NCBI RefSeq assembly: GCF_004519335.1
Contig: NZ_SOZD01000001.1
Location: 124,001 to 188,000, forward strand
Length of the DNA: 64,000 nucleotides
Source: Jiella endophytica
GTDB taxonomy: Bacteria; Pseudomonadota; Alphaproteobacteria; Rhizobiales; Rhizobiaceae
Reading direction: 5' to 3'
Shown: in pieces, positions 1 to 7,940 of the stretch
How positions within the stretch are numbered: the first letter of the stretch is position 1
Layout: every line of letters starts with the position of its first letter
Notes under the pieces: generated by a model
Databases searched by the model: none
Told to the model about the DNA's origin: nothing
What the model saw: only the letters and a program-made list of their open reading frames with translations
Program-made: the position numbers and the translations under genes

Positions 1-388
1 GGTAGGCGATCATCAGCCTCGCGCCGGAAGCCTTTGTCGCCGCCTCGATGGCCTCTGCGTCCTCGACGCTGACCTCCATCGGCTTTTCGAGAAGCACATG
101 GATGCCCGCCTTCAGGGCCGGCTCGGCGAATTCCCGATGACGGAAGTTCGGCGTCGCGACATAGACCGCGTCGACCTTGCCGCTTTTCAGCATCGCCTCG
201 TAGTCGTCATAGCCGTAGACGTCGAGGCCGTAGTGCTTGCCGAGTTCCTCGCCCTTGGCCCTGTCGCCCGTGACGATCGCCGTCATCAGCGAATTGGAGG
301 TCTGCCCGACGCCCGGCATGAAGGCGGCCTGCGAGATCCAGCCGCCGCCGACGACGCCGTAGCGGATTTTTCCTTCGAGGCTCGCCAT
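1..388 (-). CDS. Gfo/Idh/MocA family oxidoreductase, N-terminal part (cut by window edge)
   Basis: About 129 N-terminal residues of an NAD(P)-dependent sugar or inositol dehydrogenase-like protein; the rest lies beyond base 1. Reading the minus strand from the ATG at 386-388 gives MASLEGKIRYGVVGGGWI, a Rossmann dinucleotide-binding motif (GVVGGGWIS), then VDAVYVATPNFRHREFA and the family hallmark LEKPMEVS (EKP motif, whose lysine is usually catalytic). The substrate cannot be told from this part. It is divergently arranged relative to metY, with about 830 bp between them. The family call is secure; the specific function is unknown. Confidence 0.85.
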   Translation of the reverse strand, partial: MASLEGKIRYGVVGGGWISQAAFMPGVGQTSNSLMTAIVTGDRAKGEELGKHYGLDVYGYDDYEAMLKSGKVDAVYVATPNFRHREFAEPALKAGIHVLLEKPMEVSVEDAEAIEAATKASGARLMIAY

Positions 389-600
389 GGCAATTCCCGC
401 GTCTCGGACTGAAGTGACTGTTCGTCGGCGAAGTAGCACCGTCCCGAAATTCGTCGAGATCGGAGGATTTCGGATGGGCGGCGTCGTTGTCGTCTTTAGG
501 TTGTGTATAATTGATGATACAATCAAAATCTCAAGCGGTACGCGCGCACAGCCTTCGGCGAGACCGGGCGTCGCGGGTGATCAAGACGGAGTTGACGACA

Positions 601-1059
601 ATGGAATTCGTCGAAGAGCGCGTGCGCACCGCAAAGGCGTATGCCGAAGCATTCGGCGGAGTATCGCGGGTTTTCGCCAATAAGGCGGCCGTCCACGCGC
701 TGAACGAGAGAATCAAGGCGAATTGGTTTCAGTCGGCGCTCCGAGAAAAACGTTCGAAGCTCAAACTCGGAGACGGCATTTTGATCGTCGTTTCATTTCA
801 TCAGCGTGAAACATTTGTCGGAACGGTGATCAAGGATGCTTGGCCTGACGTCGGACCTATAGCGTCCAATCCCGCTTTGGCCATCCACTGGTATAGGCAA
901 AGTCCGAAGCTATACGCTGCCCCGAGTGGGGGATTTCGGCGAGAGGAAAGTTATCACTGGGACCGTGGGGGTTCGGCCGGCCAGTCCATCGACGACTTCC
1001 CGCAGCTGATCGGCGCGGAGCCACGCGCAGACCGCTGTTATATGCCGCAACATCCCTGA
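601..1059 (+). CDS. Doubtful small ORF, hypothetical protein
   Basis: An open frame of about 152 residues starting at an ATG preceded by a weak GGAG-like site; in-frame starts further upstream (511) also exist. I recognise no domain. The first 90 residues look protein-like (charged helices, then a beta-rich GDGILIVVSF stretch), whereas the tail from about residue 105 is Gly/Ser/Arg-rich and looks like non-coding sequence read through. The base composition at 700-830 is visibly less GC-rich than the neighbouring genes. It could be a degraded or transferred gene, or chance. Nothing else is seen in the gap between the oxidoreductase and metY apart from the hairpin next to metY. Confidence 0.25.
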   Translation: MEFVEERVRTAKAYAEAFGGVSRVFANKAAVHALNERIKANWFQSALREKRSKLKLGDGILIVVSFHQRETFVGTVIKDAWPDVGPIASNPALAIHWYRQSPKLYAAPSGGFRREESYHWDRGGSAGQSIDDFPQLIGAEPRADRCYMPQHP

Positions 1060-1188
1060 GACTTCGCCGTCGCGGCTGGGGCTTTGTCCGTTGAGTGGCA
1101 ACGCCTTTGGCAAGACCGAATTCACCGCCATGTGAGATGCCGATACGGGCTTGCCAGATGTATCCACTGGGTGGTGCACGTGTTACTT

Positions 1189-1215
1189 CCTCCCTGAATT
1201 CGAGCATCAGGGAGG
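1189..1215 (+). promoter_or_regulatory. RBS-sequestering hairpin in the metY leader
   Basis: CCTCCCTGA (1189-1197) and TCAGGGAGG (1207-1215) are perfect 9-bp complements around a 9-nt loop. The 3' arm contains the GGGAGG Shine-Dalgarno sequence of metY, 6 nt before its ATG at 1222. Folding would hide the ribosome binding site, so translational control is inferred. The upstream sequence does not match the SAM-II, SAH or SAM/SAH consensus that I know. Confidence 0.6.
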
Positions 1216-1221
1216 TACACA

Positions 1222-2499
1222 ATGAGCGAACCGAAATTCGAGACGCTGGCGATCCATGCGGGCGCCCAGCCGGACCCCGCGACCGGGGCGCGTGCGACGC
1301 CGATCTACCAGACCACGTCCTTCGTCTTCGACGACGTCGACCACGCCGCCTCGCTGTTCGGGCTCCAGCAGTTCGGCAACATCTACACCCGCATCATGAA
1401 TCCCACCCAGGCGGTGCTGGAGGAGCGGGTCGCGGCGCTGGAAGGCGGCACTGCGGCGCTGGCTGTCGCCTCCGGCCATGCCGCTCAGATGATCGTCTTT
1501 CAGGCGCTGATGCGGCCGGGCGAGGAGTTCGTTGCCTCGCGCAAGCTCTATGGCGGCTCGATCAACCAGTTCGGCCACGCCTTCAAATCCTTCGACTGGC
1601 GGGTGAAATGGGCCGATCCCTTCGATCTCGCCGACATCGAGGCGCAGATCACCGAGAAGACCAAGGCGATCTTCATCGAGTCCATCGCCAATCCGGGCGG
1701 CGTCGTCCTCGACATCGCTGCGATCGCTAAGATCGCCCATCGCCACAAGCTGCCGCTGATCGTCGACAACACCATGGCGACGCCGTATCTCTGCCGGCCG
1801 CTCGAGCATGGGGCCGACATCGTCGTCCATTCGCTGACGAAGTTCATGGGCGGCCATGGCAACTCGATGGGTGGCGTTATCGTCGACGGCGGCAGCTTCG
1901 ACTGGTCGGCCGACGACCGCTATCCGATGCTGTCGGAGCCGCGGCCGGAATATAACGGCATCGTCCTCCACGAGACCTTCGGCAACTTCGCCTTCGCCAT
2001 CGCCTGCCGGGTGCTCGGCCTGCGCGATCTCGGCCCGGCCATCTCGCCGTTCAACGCCTTCATGATCCTCACCGGCATCGAGACGCTGCCGCTGCGCATG
2101 CAGCGGCACTGCGACAACGCCTTGACGGTCGCCGAGCACCTGCAGGGCCACGAGCAGGTCGCCTGGGTCTCCTATGCCGGGCTGCCGGGCGATCTCTCCC
2201 ACGAGCGGATGCAGACCTACTGCCCGAAGGGCGCGGGCGCCGTCTTCACCTTCGGTCTCAAGGGCGGCTACGAAGCGGGCGTCAAGTTCGTCGAGGCGCT
2301 GGAGCTGTTCTCCCACCTTGCCAATATCGGCGACACCCGCTCGCTGGTGATCCACCCGGCCTCGACCACCCACCGCCAGCTTGCCGACGACCAGAAGACC
2401 GCCGCCGGCGCCGGGCCGGACGTCGTGCGCCTGTCGATCGGCATCGAGGAGGTCTCCGATATCATCGCCGATCTCGACCAAGCGCTGGCGAAGATCTGA
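1222..2499 (+). CDS. metY: O-acetylhomoserine sulfhydrylase (PLP enzyme)
   Basis: A cytoplasmic Cys/Met-metabolism PLP enzyme of 425 residues that forms homocysteine from O-acetylhomoserine and sulfide (or methanethiol) in methionine synthesis. The start MSEPKFETLAIHAGAQPD and the YTRIMNPTQAVLEERV motif are typical of the MetY branch. The PLP lysine is in HSLTKFMGGHG (about K207), and the C-terminal SLVIHPASTTHRQL is the substrate-phosphate/cofactor region of this fold. Length is normal. It stands alone, with its RBS buried in a hairpin. The paralogue metZ at 57.4-58.6 kb gives the organism two sulfhydrylases. Confidence 0.93.
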   Translation: MSEPKFETLAIHAGAQPDPATGARATPIYQTTSFVFDDVDHAASLFGLQQFGNIYTRIMNPTQAVLEERVAALEGGTAALAVASGHAAQMIVFQALMRPGEEFVASRKLYGGSINQFGHAFKSFDWRVKWADPFDLADIEAQITEKTKAIFIESIANPGGVVLDIAAIAKIAHRHKLPLIVDNTMATPYLCRPLEHGADIVVHSLTKFMGGHGNSMGGVIVDGGSFDWSADDRYPMLSEPRPEYNGIVLHETFGNFAFAIACRVLGLRDLGPAISPFNAFMILTGIETLPLRMQRHCDNALTVAEHLQGHEQVAWVSYAGLPGDLSHERMQTYCPKGAGAVFTFGLKGGYEAGVKFVEALELFSHLANIGDTRSLVIHPASTTHRQLADDQKTAAGAGPDVVRLSIGIEEVSDIIADLDQALAKI

Positions 2500-2691
2500 C
2501 GGTGTGAGCGGCCCGGTGCATCACCTTCGATGCGCCGGGCGCTGCCTGCGGCAACGGCCGGTCCCAAAGGCGTCGCGATGGCGCTCCGACGGCCGCCAAC
2601 GATGCGCCGCGACAAGCTTCCCCGGCCAGGCAGGGCTGCCATGCGGGAACGGCTGCGCCGGCTGCGCATTCCCGCCCGTCTGCCGATCGTC

Positions 2692-2757
2692 AAAAGCATC
2701 GGCCCGAAAATCGGAACCGATTTTCTCGAAAGCACGATGCGGTGATTCAATGACTGA
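2692..2757. repeat. Intergenic palindromic repeat downstream of metY
   Basis: Contains GAAAATCGG (2706-2714) and CCGATTTTC (2717-2725), a 9-bp perfect inverted repeat with a 2-nt centre, followed by CGAAAGCACGATGCG. The pattern resembles the AAAATCGG...CCGATTTT elements scattered between genes in Rhizobiales genomes. It lies in the 329-bp gap between metY and the cupin gene, which otherwise shows no convincing gene. Confidence 0.5.
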
Positions 2758-2828
2758 GAGCGTTCTCCGTGCGTCCATTCGGACGCGCGGCGCTCCAGCG
2801 GCGAGCGGCACCGGACCAAGGAGCGACC

Positions 2829-3176
2829 ATGACCGACCATCTGATCCGTTTCGACAAGGCGGGCGTCGAGCCCGAAACGGCATCGCCGGACAAGGAGAAG
2901 GTGAAGAGCGGACGGCCGACCAACAGGACCTGGAACCTCGAGGACGACGGCAACGGGCTCTATGCCGGCATCTGGGAATCCACCGCTGGCGAGTGGGATG
3001 TCGACTATACCGAGTGGGAGTTCTTCCACATTCTCGAAGGCGTCTCGATCCTGACCGAGGAGGGCGGCGAGCCGCTCAAGCTGATGGCCGGCGACAGCTT
3101 CGTCATCCGGCCCGGCTTCAAGGGGCGCTGGAAGGTCGTCGAGCCGACGAAGAAGCATTACGTCGTGAAGGTGTGA
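2829..3176 (+). CDS. Cupin-domain protein (DUF861 / ureidoglycine-aminohydrolase-like cupin)
   Basis: A small 115-residue single-domain cupin. WDVDYTEWEFFHILEGVSILTEEGGEP followed by MAGDSFVIRPGFKGRWKV matches the two cupin motifs of the group whose members bind short acids or act on ureido compounds; the FxHILEGxxxLT segment carries a metal-binding His/Glu pattern. The start at 2829 is preferred over an upstream in-frame start because AAGGAG lies just 5' of it. The enzymatic role is unknown. It is monocistronic in context, followed by a repeat-rich gap. Confidence 0.8.
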   Translation: MTDHLIRFDKAGVEPETASPDKEKVKSGRPTNRTWNLEDDGNGLYAGIWESTAGEWDVDYTEWEFFHILEGVSILTEEGGEPLKLMAGDSFVIRPGFKGRWKVVEPTKKHYVVKV

Positions 3177-3202
3177 GGCTGCGGGCTGTACCGCTGGCGC
3201 CC

Positions 3203-3256
3203 TCGCACCTTCACCCTTCGAGGCTCGCTTCGCTCGCACCTCGGGATGACGAGGCT
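3203..3256. repeat. REP-like palindromic element, copy 1
   Basis: Core CACCTTCACCCTTCGAGGCT ... GCACCTCGGGATGACGAGG. It shares the CCCTTCGAGGC and GCACCTC(A/G)GG arms with copies at 3401-3461, 3511-3560, 57156-57216 and 57301-57349. Arms are separated by a variable central part rich in GCTTCGCTCGC. The stretch 3177-3689 holds three copies and no gene. Confidence 0.65.
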
Positions 3257-3400
3257 CTTCGGCCCTGTGCTTAAAGAATGGATGCCAGGCTTTCCGACGC
3301 CTTCGGGCGGTAAACGGGCGAGGACGCCGCGTGATATTTGATGCGGCGATACGGCCGGGCTCCCGACACATGGGCAACAGCGACCGCCGCGCCAATGAAA

Positions 3401-3461
3401 GCCCCTCATCCTGAGGTGCGTAGCCGCTCGGAGAGTGGCGGAGCCTCGAAGGGCGAGGGGC
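3401..3461. repeat. REP-like palindromic element, copy 2 (opposite orientation)
   Basis: GCCCCTCATCCTGAGGTGCG ... GCCTCGAAGGGCGAGGGGC. The left and right arms (CCCCTC/GAGGGG) are complementary, so the whole unit can fold into a long imperfect hairpin. It is the inverse orientation of copies 1 and 3. Confidence 0.7.
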
Positions 3462-3510
3462 TCCGACACCGAAGCGGCATGCGCCGAACGCCTCCAAGAC
3501 CGGCATCCGC

Positions 3511-3560
3511 ACGCTCGCCCTTCGAGGCCGCCTGCGGCGGCACCTCAGGGTGAGGGTGCT
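3511..3560. repeat. REP-like palindromic element, copy 3
   Basis: CGCTCGCCCTTCGAGGCCGC ... GGCGGCACCTCAGGGTGAGG. Same arms as the other copies, with a GCCGCCTGCGGCGGC centre that is itself palindromic. Together with copy 2, about 50 bp away, it forms an inverted pair. Confidence 0.7.
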
Positions 3561-3689
3561 TGGGTTGCGACGCTGCAGCTCGACGAATGATGAGCGGGTT
3601 CAGTTCTTTTTGGCCCGGCAGCGCGGCCGAGCGCGCGATACGCAGAGTTGTCCCGACGGGCCGGGAACGACAAAGCGGCGGGGCCGCCC

Positions 3690-4976
3690 TCAGGTCGAGC
3701 GACCAGGCGCGGCGTCCAGCCGCTTCAGCCCATGAAAGTGCCAGCTGTCGCGGTAACGCGGGCGCGTCGCAAGGCGCAGCCCCGGACACCGTGCGAACAG
3801 CCGCGTCAGAGCGATCTGCAGCTCCAGCCGAGCAAGCGGAGCGCCGATGCAGAAATGGATGCCGCCGCCGAAGGCGGTGATCGTCTTTGCCGAGCGGTCG
3901 AGAAAACGGCCGGGCAGGAAGACGTCCGGATCGTCATAGGCGGCGGGGTCGCGATTGGCCGCGGCAAGCAGCAGCGCCACCTTGTCGCCGCGGGCCAGCC
4001 GGACACCGCCCGACAGCTCGACCGGTTCCAGCGCATAGCGCTCGAAGAGATGCAGTGGCGGGTCGAAGCGGAGGGTCTCCTCGACGGCGGCTTCGGCCGC
4101 CGCATCGCTGGCAAGGAGCGAAGCCGGATCGGCACCGGTCGCCGCACTCCATTCCAGGATGGTCGTTACCGCATTGCCGATCTGGTGAACCGTCGCCTCG
4201 TGCCCGGCATTGAGAAGCAGCACGACCAGCGAGATCAGCTCGTCCCGTTCGAGCCTGCCGGCCTCGCTTTCGGCGGCGATCAGCGCCGAGACGAGATCGT
4301 CGCCGGGTCGCTTCGATTTCGCCTGGACGACGTCGCGCAGAAAGGACGCGAAGTCCTTGGCTGCATCGTTCGCAGCCATCTCGGTCTGCGGGGTGCGACC
4401 GGGCGTGTACATCGCCACCATGCGGTGCGACCAGTCGAGCAGCCGGTCGGCGGCCTCTCGCGGCACGCCGATGAGATCGGCGATTACCAGGACGGGCAGA
4501 GGCGCCGCATAGGCCGTGACGAGATCGACCGTGTCCGACGTCTCGAAACCGTCGATGAGCCGGTCGGCGATCGCCGCGATCTTCGGCGCCAGTCGCTCGA
4601 TCTGGCGCGAAACGAAGGCCTTCGTCAGCAGCCCCCGCAGCCTCGTATGGGTCGGCGGCTCGAGCTCCAGCAGCGAGTTCGCCTCGAGCGCGTAGAAGGC
4701 CGCAAGATGCGCCGGCTTGCCGGAAAAATCCGGCCGCCCCTCGACATTATCGGGAACGATCCGTCCGAAGCGGCGGTCCCTCAGGATCGACGAGACCAGA
4801 TCGTGCCTCGCGACGGCGAGGGCGCCGACCGCCTCCCACCGCGCCATGCCGCCGGCCCGGAGGAACGCGGCATAGGCGGGGTAGGGGTTCTGGAAGAAGG
4901 CCGGGTCGCGCGGATCGAGCGTGAGTTCGCCGGCGGCGAGGCGAAAGTCTGGGGGGAGGGCGAGATCGTCGGACAT
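3690..4976 (-). CDS. Cytochrome P450 monooxygenase
   Basis: A soluble bacterial class I-type P450 of 428 residues. The heme ligand is C376 in AFGGGIHFCIGAPLAR; the K-helix ExxR is EETLR (299-303); the I-helix oxygen-activation motif is AGHEAT (257-262), with His where Glu is commonest, as in many bacterial CYPs. LEPPTHTRLRGLL is the C-helix heme-propionate motif. There is no membrane anchor, and no ferredoxin or ferredoxin reductase gene is next to it, so electrons must come from elsewhere. The substrate is unknown. The upstream gap to 5213 contains no gene. Confidence 0.93.
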   Translation of the reverse strand: MSDDLALPPDFRLAAGELTLDPRDPAFFQNPYPAYAAFLRAGGMARWEAVGALAVARHDLVSSILRDRRFGRIVPDNVEGRPDFSGKPAHLAAFYALEANSLLELEPPTHTRLRGLLTKAFVSRQIERLAPKIAAIADRLIDGFETSDTVDLVTAYAAPLPVLVIADLIGVPREAADRLLDWSHRMVAMYTPGRTPQTEMAANDAAKDFASFLRDVVQAKSKRPGDDLVSALIAAESEAGRLERDELISLVVLLLNAGHEATVHQIGNAVTTILEWSAATGADPASLLASDAAAEAAVEETLRFDPPLHLFERYALEPVELSGGVRLARGDKVALLLAAANRDPAAYDDPDVFLPGRFLDRSAKTITAFGGGIHFCIGAPLARLELQIALTRLFARCPGLRLATRPRYRDSWHFHGLKRLDAAPGRST

Positions 4977-5212
4977 GCCGCTTCATCGCGCCGGCTTTGC
5001 TCCGACGCAATGGGCCTGTCCGCAATAGGCCAGTGCGCAATAAGCTATTACGGATGGCTCGGGGCCGACAACTCCGCAGGAGAAGAGCCAGCGAGCCGCG
5101 GCATGGGACAAGGCGCGTCTGCGGCTAGCCGCTGGGGCGTTTTGCCGACCGGAGACGCACAAACTCGCCGAAAGCCGTCAATTCCCGCTGATGGCTGTCG
5201 AGATTGCGTTAC

Positions 5213-5935
5213 TCAGCAGGAGCCGCGCAGATGCACCTGCTTCCAGCCGCTGCGCTCGCCGCGGACCTTCACGGTTACCTGCCTGGTGCCGTATTCCGCC
5301 GGGATGACCCGCGCGACCTGATGCTCCGGCTCGATCACGCCCCATTCGCGGACGGTCTCGTAGCGAGGCGCGACGACATAGCGTTCGACCGTCGCTTCGC
5401 GCACCAGCACCCTTTCGCGGGAGATGCCGTACCGGGCGGGGATCACCTCGGTCCATTCCCGGCCGGGCACGACGATGGCGCGGGTGCTCGAGCCGTAGCG
5501 TGGCGCGACGGCGATGCGGCAATAGACCCGCTTGCCGTTGACGATCCGCCATTCGAAGCGATCGCCTCCCGGCTCGAGCAGCACGGGCTCGGACACCGTC
5601 TGATAGGTCGACGGCGCGGCTCGGCGGATGACCTGTGCCGGTTCGAGGACGATCTGCTTCTCGACGTAGCGATATTCGGCCGGGACGTGGCGCTCCGTGA
5701 CGCCCCCTGGCTCGACCAGCACCTCCCGGGTGACCCAGCCGTAGCGGGCGGGGACGACGTCATAGACCCGTTCCGCCGGGCGGACGACATAGGTCTCCTC
5801 GACCGTCGCATAGGCCGCCGGTTCCACCACCGGCTGATAGCAGGCAGTCGGGCTGCCGCCGGCGCTCGCCGGGGCGATGGCCAGCGAGAGACTGCTCGCG
5901 GCGGTCAATAGAGCGATGAGCGGTCTTGCAGCCAT
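5213..5935 (-). CDS. Secreted repeat protein with (V/A)xPxxY repeats, function unknown
   Basis: 240 residues with a Sec signal peptide (MAARPLIALLTAASSLSLAI, then APASA-GG). The mature part is built of about seven roughly 22-residue units with the pattern V-x-P-A-x-Y-x-x-V-x-x-x-V-x-V-x-P, for example VVPARYGWVTREVLVEPG, HVPAEYRYVEKQIVLEPA and VIPAEYGTRQVTVKV. Such alternating beta-like repeats occur in envelope proteins of alphaproteobacteria and cyanobacteria; their role is not established. Three cysteines (near the mature N-terminus, in the middle and at the very C-terminus) could form disulfides. I do not know a named family. Confidence 0.7.
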   Translation of the reverse strand: MAARPLIALLTAASSLSLAIAPASAGGSPTACYQPVVEPAAYATVEETYVVRPAERVYDVVPARYGWVTREVLVEPGGVTERHVPAEYRYVEKQIVLEPAQVIRRAAPSTYQTVSEPVLLEPGGDRFEWRIVNGKRVYCRIAVAPRYGSSTRAIVVPGREWTEVIPARYGISRERVLVREATVERYVVAPRYETVREWGVIEPEHQVARVIPAEYGTRQVTVKVRGERSGWKQVHLRGSC

Positions 5936-6086
5936 ACCCGTTCTCCCGGATCGATACCTCGTCGAAACCAGGATAACGCGCTTTCCTTCAAAGCGTATCG
6001 AAGTAGAACGGTCTGACTGCGGCTAGGGTTAAACTCGCATAATTGAATGAAATGCCGTGTATCACTCTTGAGACGGTGCCCGGTCT

Positions 6087-7049
6087 TCAGTGCCGATGCT
6101 TCTTCTCGATGCCGATCAGCCAGTCGCGCCAGTTCAGCCGTTCGCCATAACGCTCGAACAGACGGGAGTCCTTGTGTTCGGCAAAGAGCGCGTAGTTGAG
6201 CACGGCAACGAAGGTGACGCCGCCGATCGTATTGCCGAGCAGCACCGGCAGGACGAACTCCGGAAACAGTGGCAGGAGATCGACGTCGGACTCGCGGAAG
6301 GCGAGGAAGAACACCTCCACGGACGAGGTAATGACGTGAAAGAAGGCCCCGACGCCGATGAAATACATCAGCAGCCAGACGACCAGGATGCGCGAGACGG
6401 TGTCCTTGCAGGCATGCACCAGCCAGACCATGGCGGCGACGATCCAGCCGGCGATGATCGCCTTCGAGAAGATCTTGAACCAGCCGGTCTCATGGGCATG
6501 CCGGCCGATCTCGATGGCCTTTTCGAGCCGCGGCGCGTCGAGTACGTCGAAATAGGCGAGGAGGGCGGCGACGCCGACGGCGCCGACCATGTTGGCGACG
6601 AGCACCACCAGCCACAGCCGCGCGAGATTGGCGACACTGGCAAGCTTCGTCAGCACCAGCACCACCGGTGTCAGGGTGTTCTCGGTGAAGAGCTGGTAGC
6701 GGCCGAGAACGATGATCAGGAAGCCGACCGGATAGAGCAGGTTGCCGACGACGCCGGGCGTCGCCTCGTGGGCCGTCTCGGCGAAGATGACGCGGGCGAG
6801 AAAGGTCAGGCCGAGCGCACCGCCGGCGCCGAGGCCGCTCCAGAACAGATAGCGGTTCGTCGCGTCGAGTTCGTGGTCGGCGACCGAGAGGACGCGGGCG
6901 AAGATCTCCTCGAAGGAGAAGAAGTCGCGGATCGTCGAGCCGTCGGAGGGGGCATTGTCCAGCGACTCTTCCGGATCCCGCCGGGCCTTTTCCGCCTCGT
7001 CGGCGTCTTCGTTGAGGTCGTCCCGAGCGATATTGGCCTCGCGCACCAT
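6087..7049 (-). CDS. Formate/nitrite transporter (FNT) family channel, YfdC-like
   Basis: An inner-membrane protein of 320 residues. A charged N-terminal tail (residues 1-55, DEAEKARRDPEES) precedes about six membrane helices, including LFWSGLGAGGALGLTFLARV, LLYPVGFLIIVLGRYQLFTE, WLVVLVANMVGAVGVAALLA, IIAGWIVAAMVWLVHACKD and ILVVWLLMYFIGVGAFFHVI. The internal two-fold repeat, the LFTENTL segment and GNTIGGVTFVAVLNYA mark the FNT fold. The long acidic N-terminus points to the YfdC-type branch, whose substrate is uncertain (small monocarboxylate or ion). Monocistronic. Confidence 0.88.
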   Translation of the reverse strand: MVREANIARDDLNEDADEAEKARRDPEESLDNAPSDGSTIRDFFSFEEIFARVLSVADHELDATNRYLFWSGLGAGGALGLTFLARVIFAETAHEATPGVVGNLLYPVGFLIIVLGRYQLFTENTLTPVVLVLTKLASVANLARLWLVVLVANMVGAVGVAALLAYFDVLDAPRLEKAIEIGRHAHETGWFKIFSKAIIAGWIVAAMVWLVHACKDTVSRILVVWLLMYFIGVGAFFHVITSSVEVFFLAFRESDVDLLPLFPEFVLPVLLGNTIGGVTFVAVLNYALFAEHKDSRLFERYGERLNWRDWLIGIEKKHRH

Positions 7050-7242
7050 CGACGTGTTTTCCGCGCCTGACGTCCCGGACCCTTTCCGGGATCAATCGCC
7101 GGCCGATGAGAGGATAGGGTGGCAAGGGCCTGAAAGAATGGGCGCAATCGCTACCGCGTGCATTTTGCTTCGCCTGCAGGCGCGGCGGGTTTACGCCGGC
7201 TTAACCAAGCCCGTGCGAATCTGGCGGTCCCCGGAGGCCTCC

Positions 7243-7551
7243 ATGCACACGATCCAGAAACGCAAGTCGTTTTTCGGCAAGCTGATCATTCCCGCGCTCA
7301 CCTCGGCGGTGCTCGCCTATTTCGTGCTGCACGCCAAGACCGGGCAATATGGCAGCGAGGCGAAGCAGGCCTTTTCCCGCCAGCTGGCCGTGCGCAATGC
7401 CGAATATGCCGAGCTGCTGGCCGAGCGCGACGCGCTGGAACGGCGTGTCAAGGCGATGAAGGACGGCACCCTCGAAAAGGACATGGTCGACGAGAATGCC
7501 CGCCGGGCGCTGAATGTCGCCCGCGAGGACGAGATCGTCATCCTGCGCTGA
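7243..7551 (+). CDS. ftsB: Septum formation initiator (FtsB/DivIC-like)
   Basis: A 102-residue bitopic membrane protein: a short cytoplasmic N-terminus with basic residues (MHTIQKRKSFFGKL), one membrane helix (IIPALTSAVLAYFVLHA), and a periplasmic coiled coil (LAERDALERRVKAMKDG) ending in ALNVAREDEIVIL, the FtsB/DivIC signature end. It joins FtsL and FtsQ in the divisome. The start at 7243 has GGAGG 5 nt upstream; longer in-frame extensions lack an RBS and overlap the FNT gene start region. In this order the gene commonly precedes the PDH operon in Rhizobiales. Confidence 0.88.
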   Translation: MHTIQKRKSFFGKLIIPALTSAVLAYFVLHAKTGQYGSEAKQAFSRQLAVRNAEYAELLAERDALERRVKAMKDGTLEKDMVDENARRALNVAREDEIVILR

Positions 7552-7796
7552 GCGCCGCGATTCGCTATCCCATCATGTGATTAACGCCGCGATCTTGCCA
7601 TCGGCCGGGGCCATCCTAGCTCCGATGGCGACGTCGCTCGTCATCCGGGCCTCTCAGTGGGAGGTTTGTCGGGGCGAAATATTGCGGGCGCGAACGGGCT
7701 CGCCAGAGGGCGGCGCCCCGGCGAAGCGGACGCGGCGACAAAAGATTTCTCCCGCATTGCACCATGAAACTGCCGCGCTTTTTCAACTGATCGACG

Positions 7797-7826
7797 GTTA
7801 AACAGCCGGTCTGAGATGTGTTTAAC
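7797..7826. promoter_or_regulatory. Inverted repeat GTTAAACA-N14-TGTTTAAC upstream of pdhA
   Basis: Perfect 8-bp half sites at 7797-7804 and 7819-7826, centre-to-centre 22 bp (two helical turns), with a further GGTTAAA at 7835. It lies in the 389-bp gap between ftsB and pdhA, where the PDH operon promoter must be. A transcription-factor operator is inferred; the factor is unknown. The rest of the gap (7552-7796) shows no gene. Confidence 0.45.
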
Positions 7827-7940
7827 AGAAATTCGGTTAAAGTATCGGGCCGCGCTTGAAGAGGGGTGGTCCTCCAATATAGTTGGCTGCAAACGAGAGA
7901 CGTGGAACGTCGAAGCCACCGGTCAAGAAGGGGAGTCGCC

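Noticed and set aside
1080-1221. SAM-II or other SAM-binding riboswitch before metY
   Set aside because: Checked by eye on both strands; the GATTT and GCTAAAGG hallmarks of SAM-II are absent. Only the RBS hairpin is supported.
3648-5321. A 557-codon plus-strand frame over the P450 gene
   Set aside because: Antisense to a complete P450 with heme, ExxR and I-helix motifs.
7797-7841. CtrA binding site (TTAA-N7-TTAA) before pdhA
   Set aside because: Several TTAA cores are present but the spacings (20 and 11 bp) do not fit the CtrA consensus.
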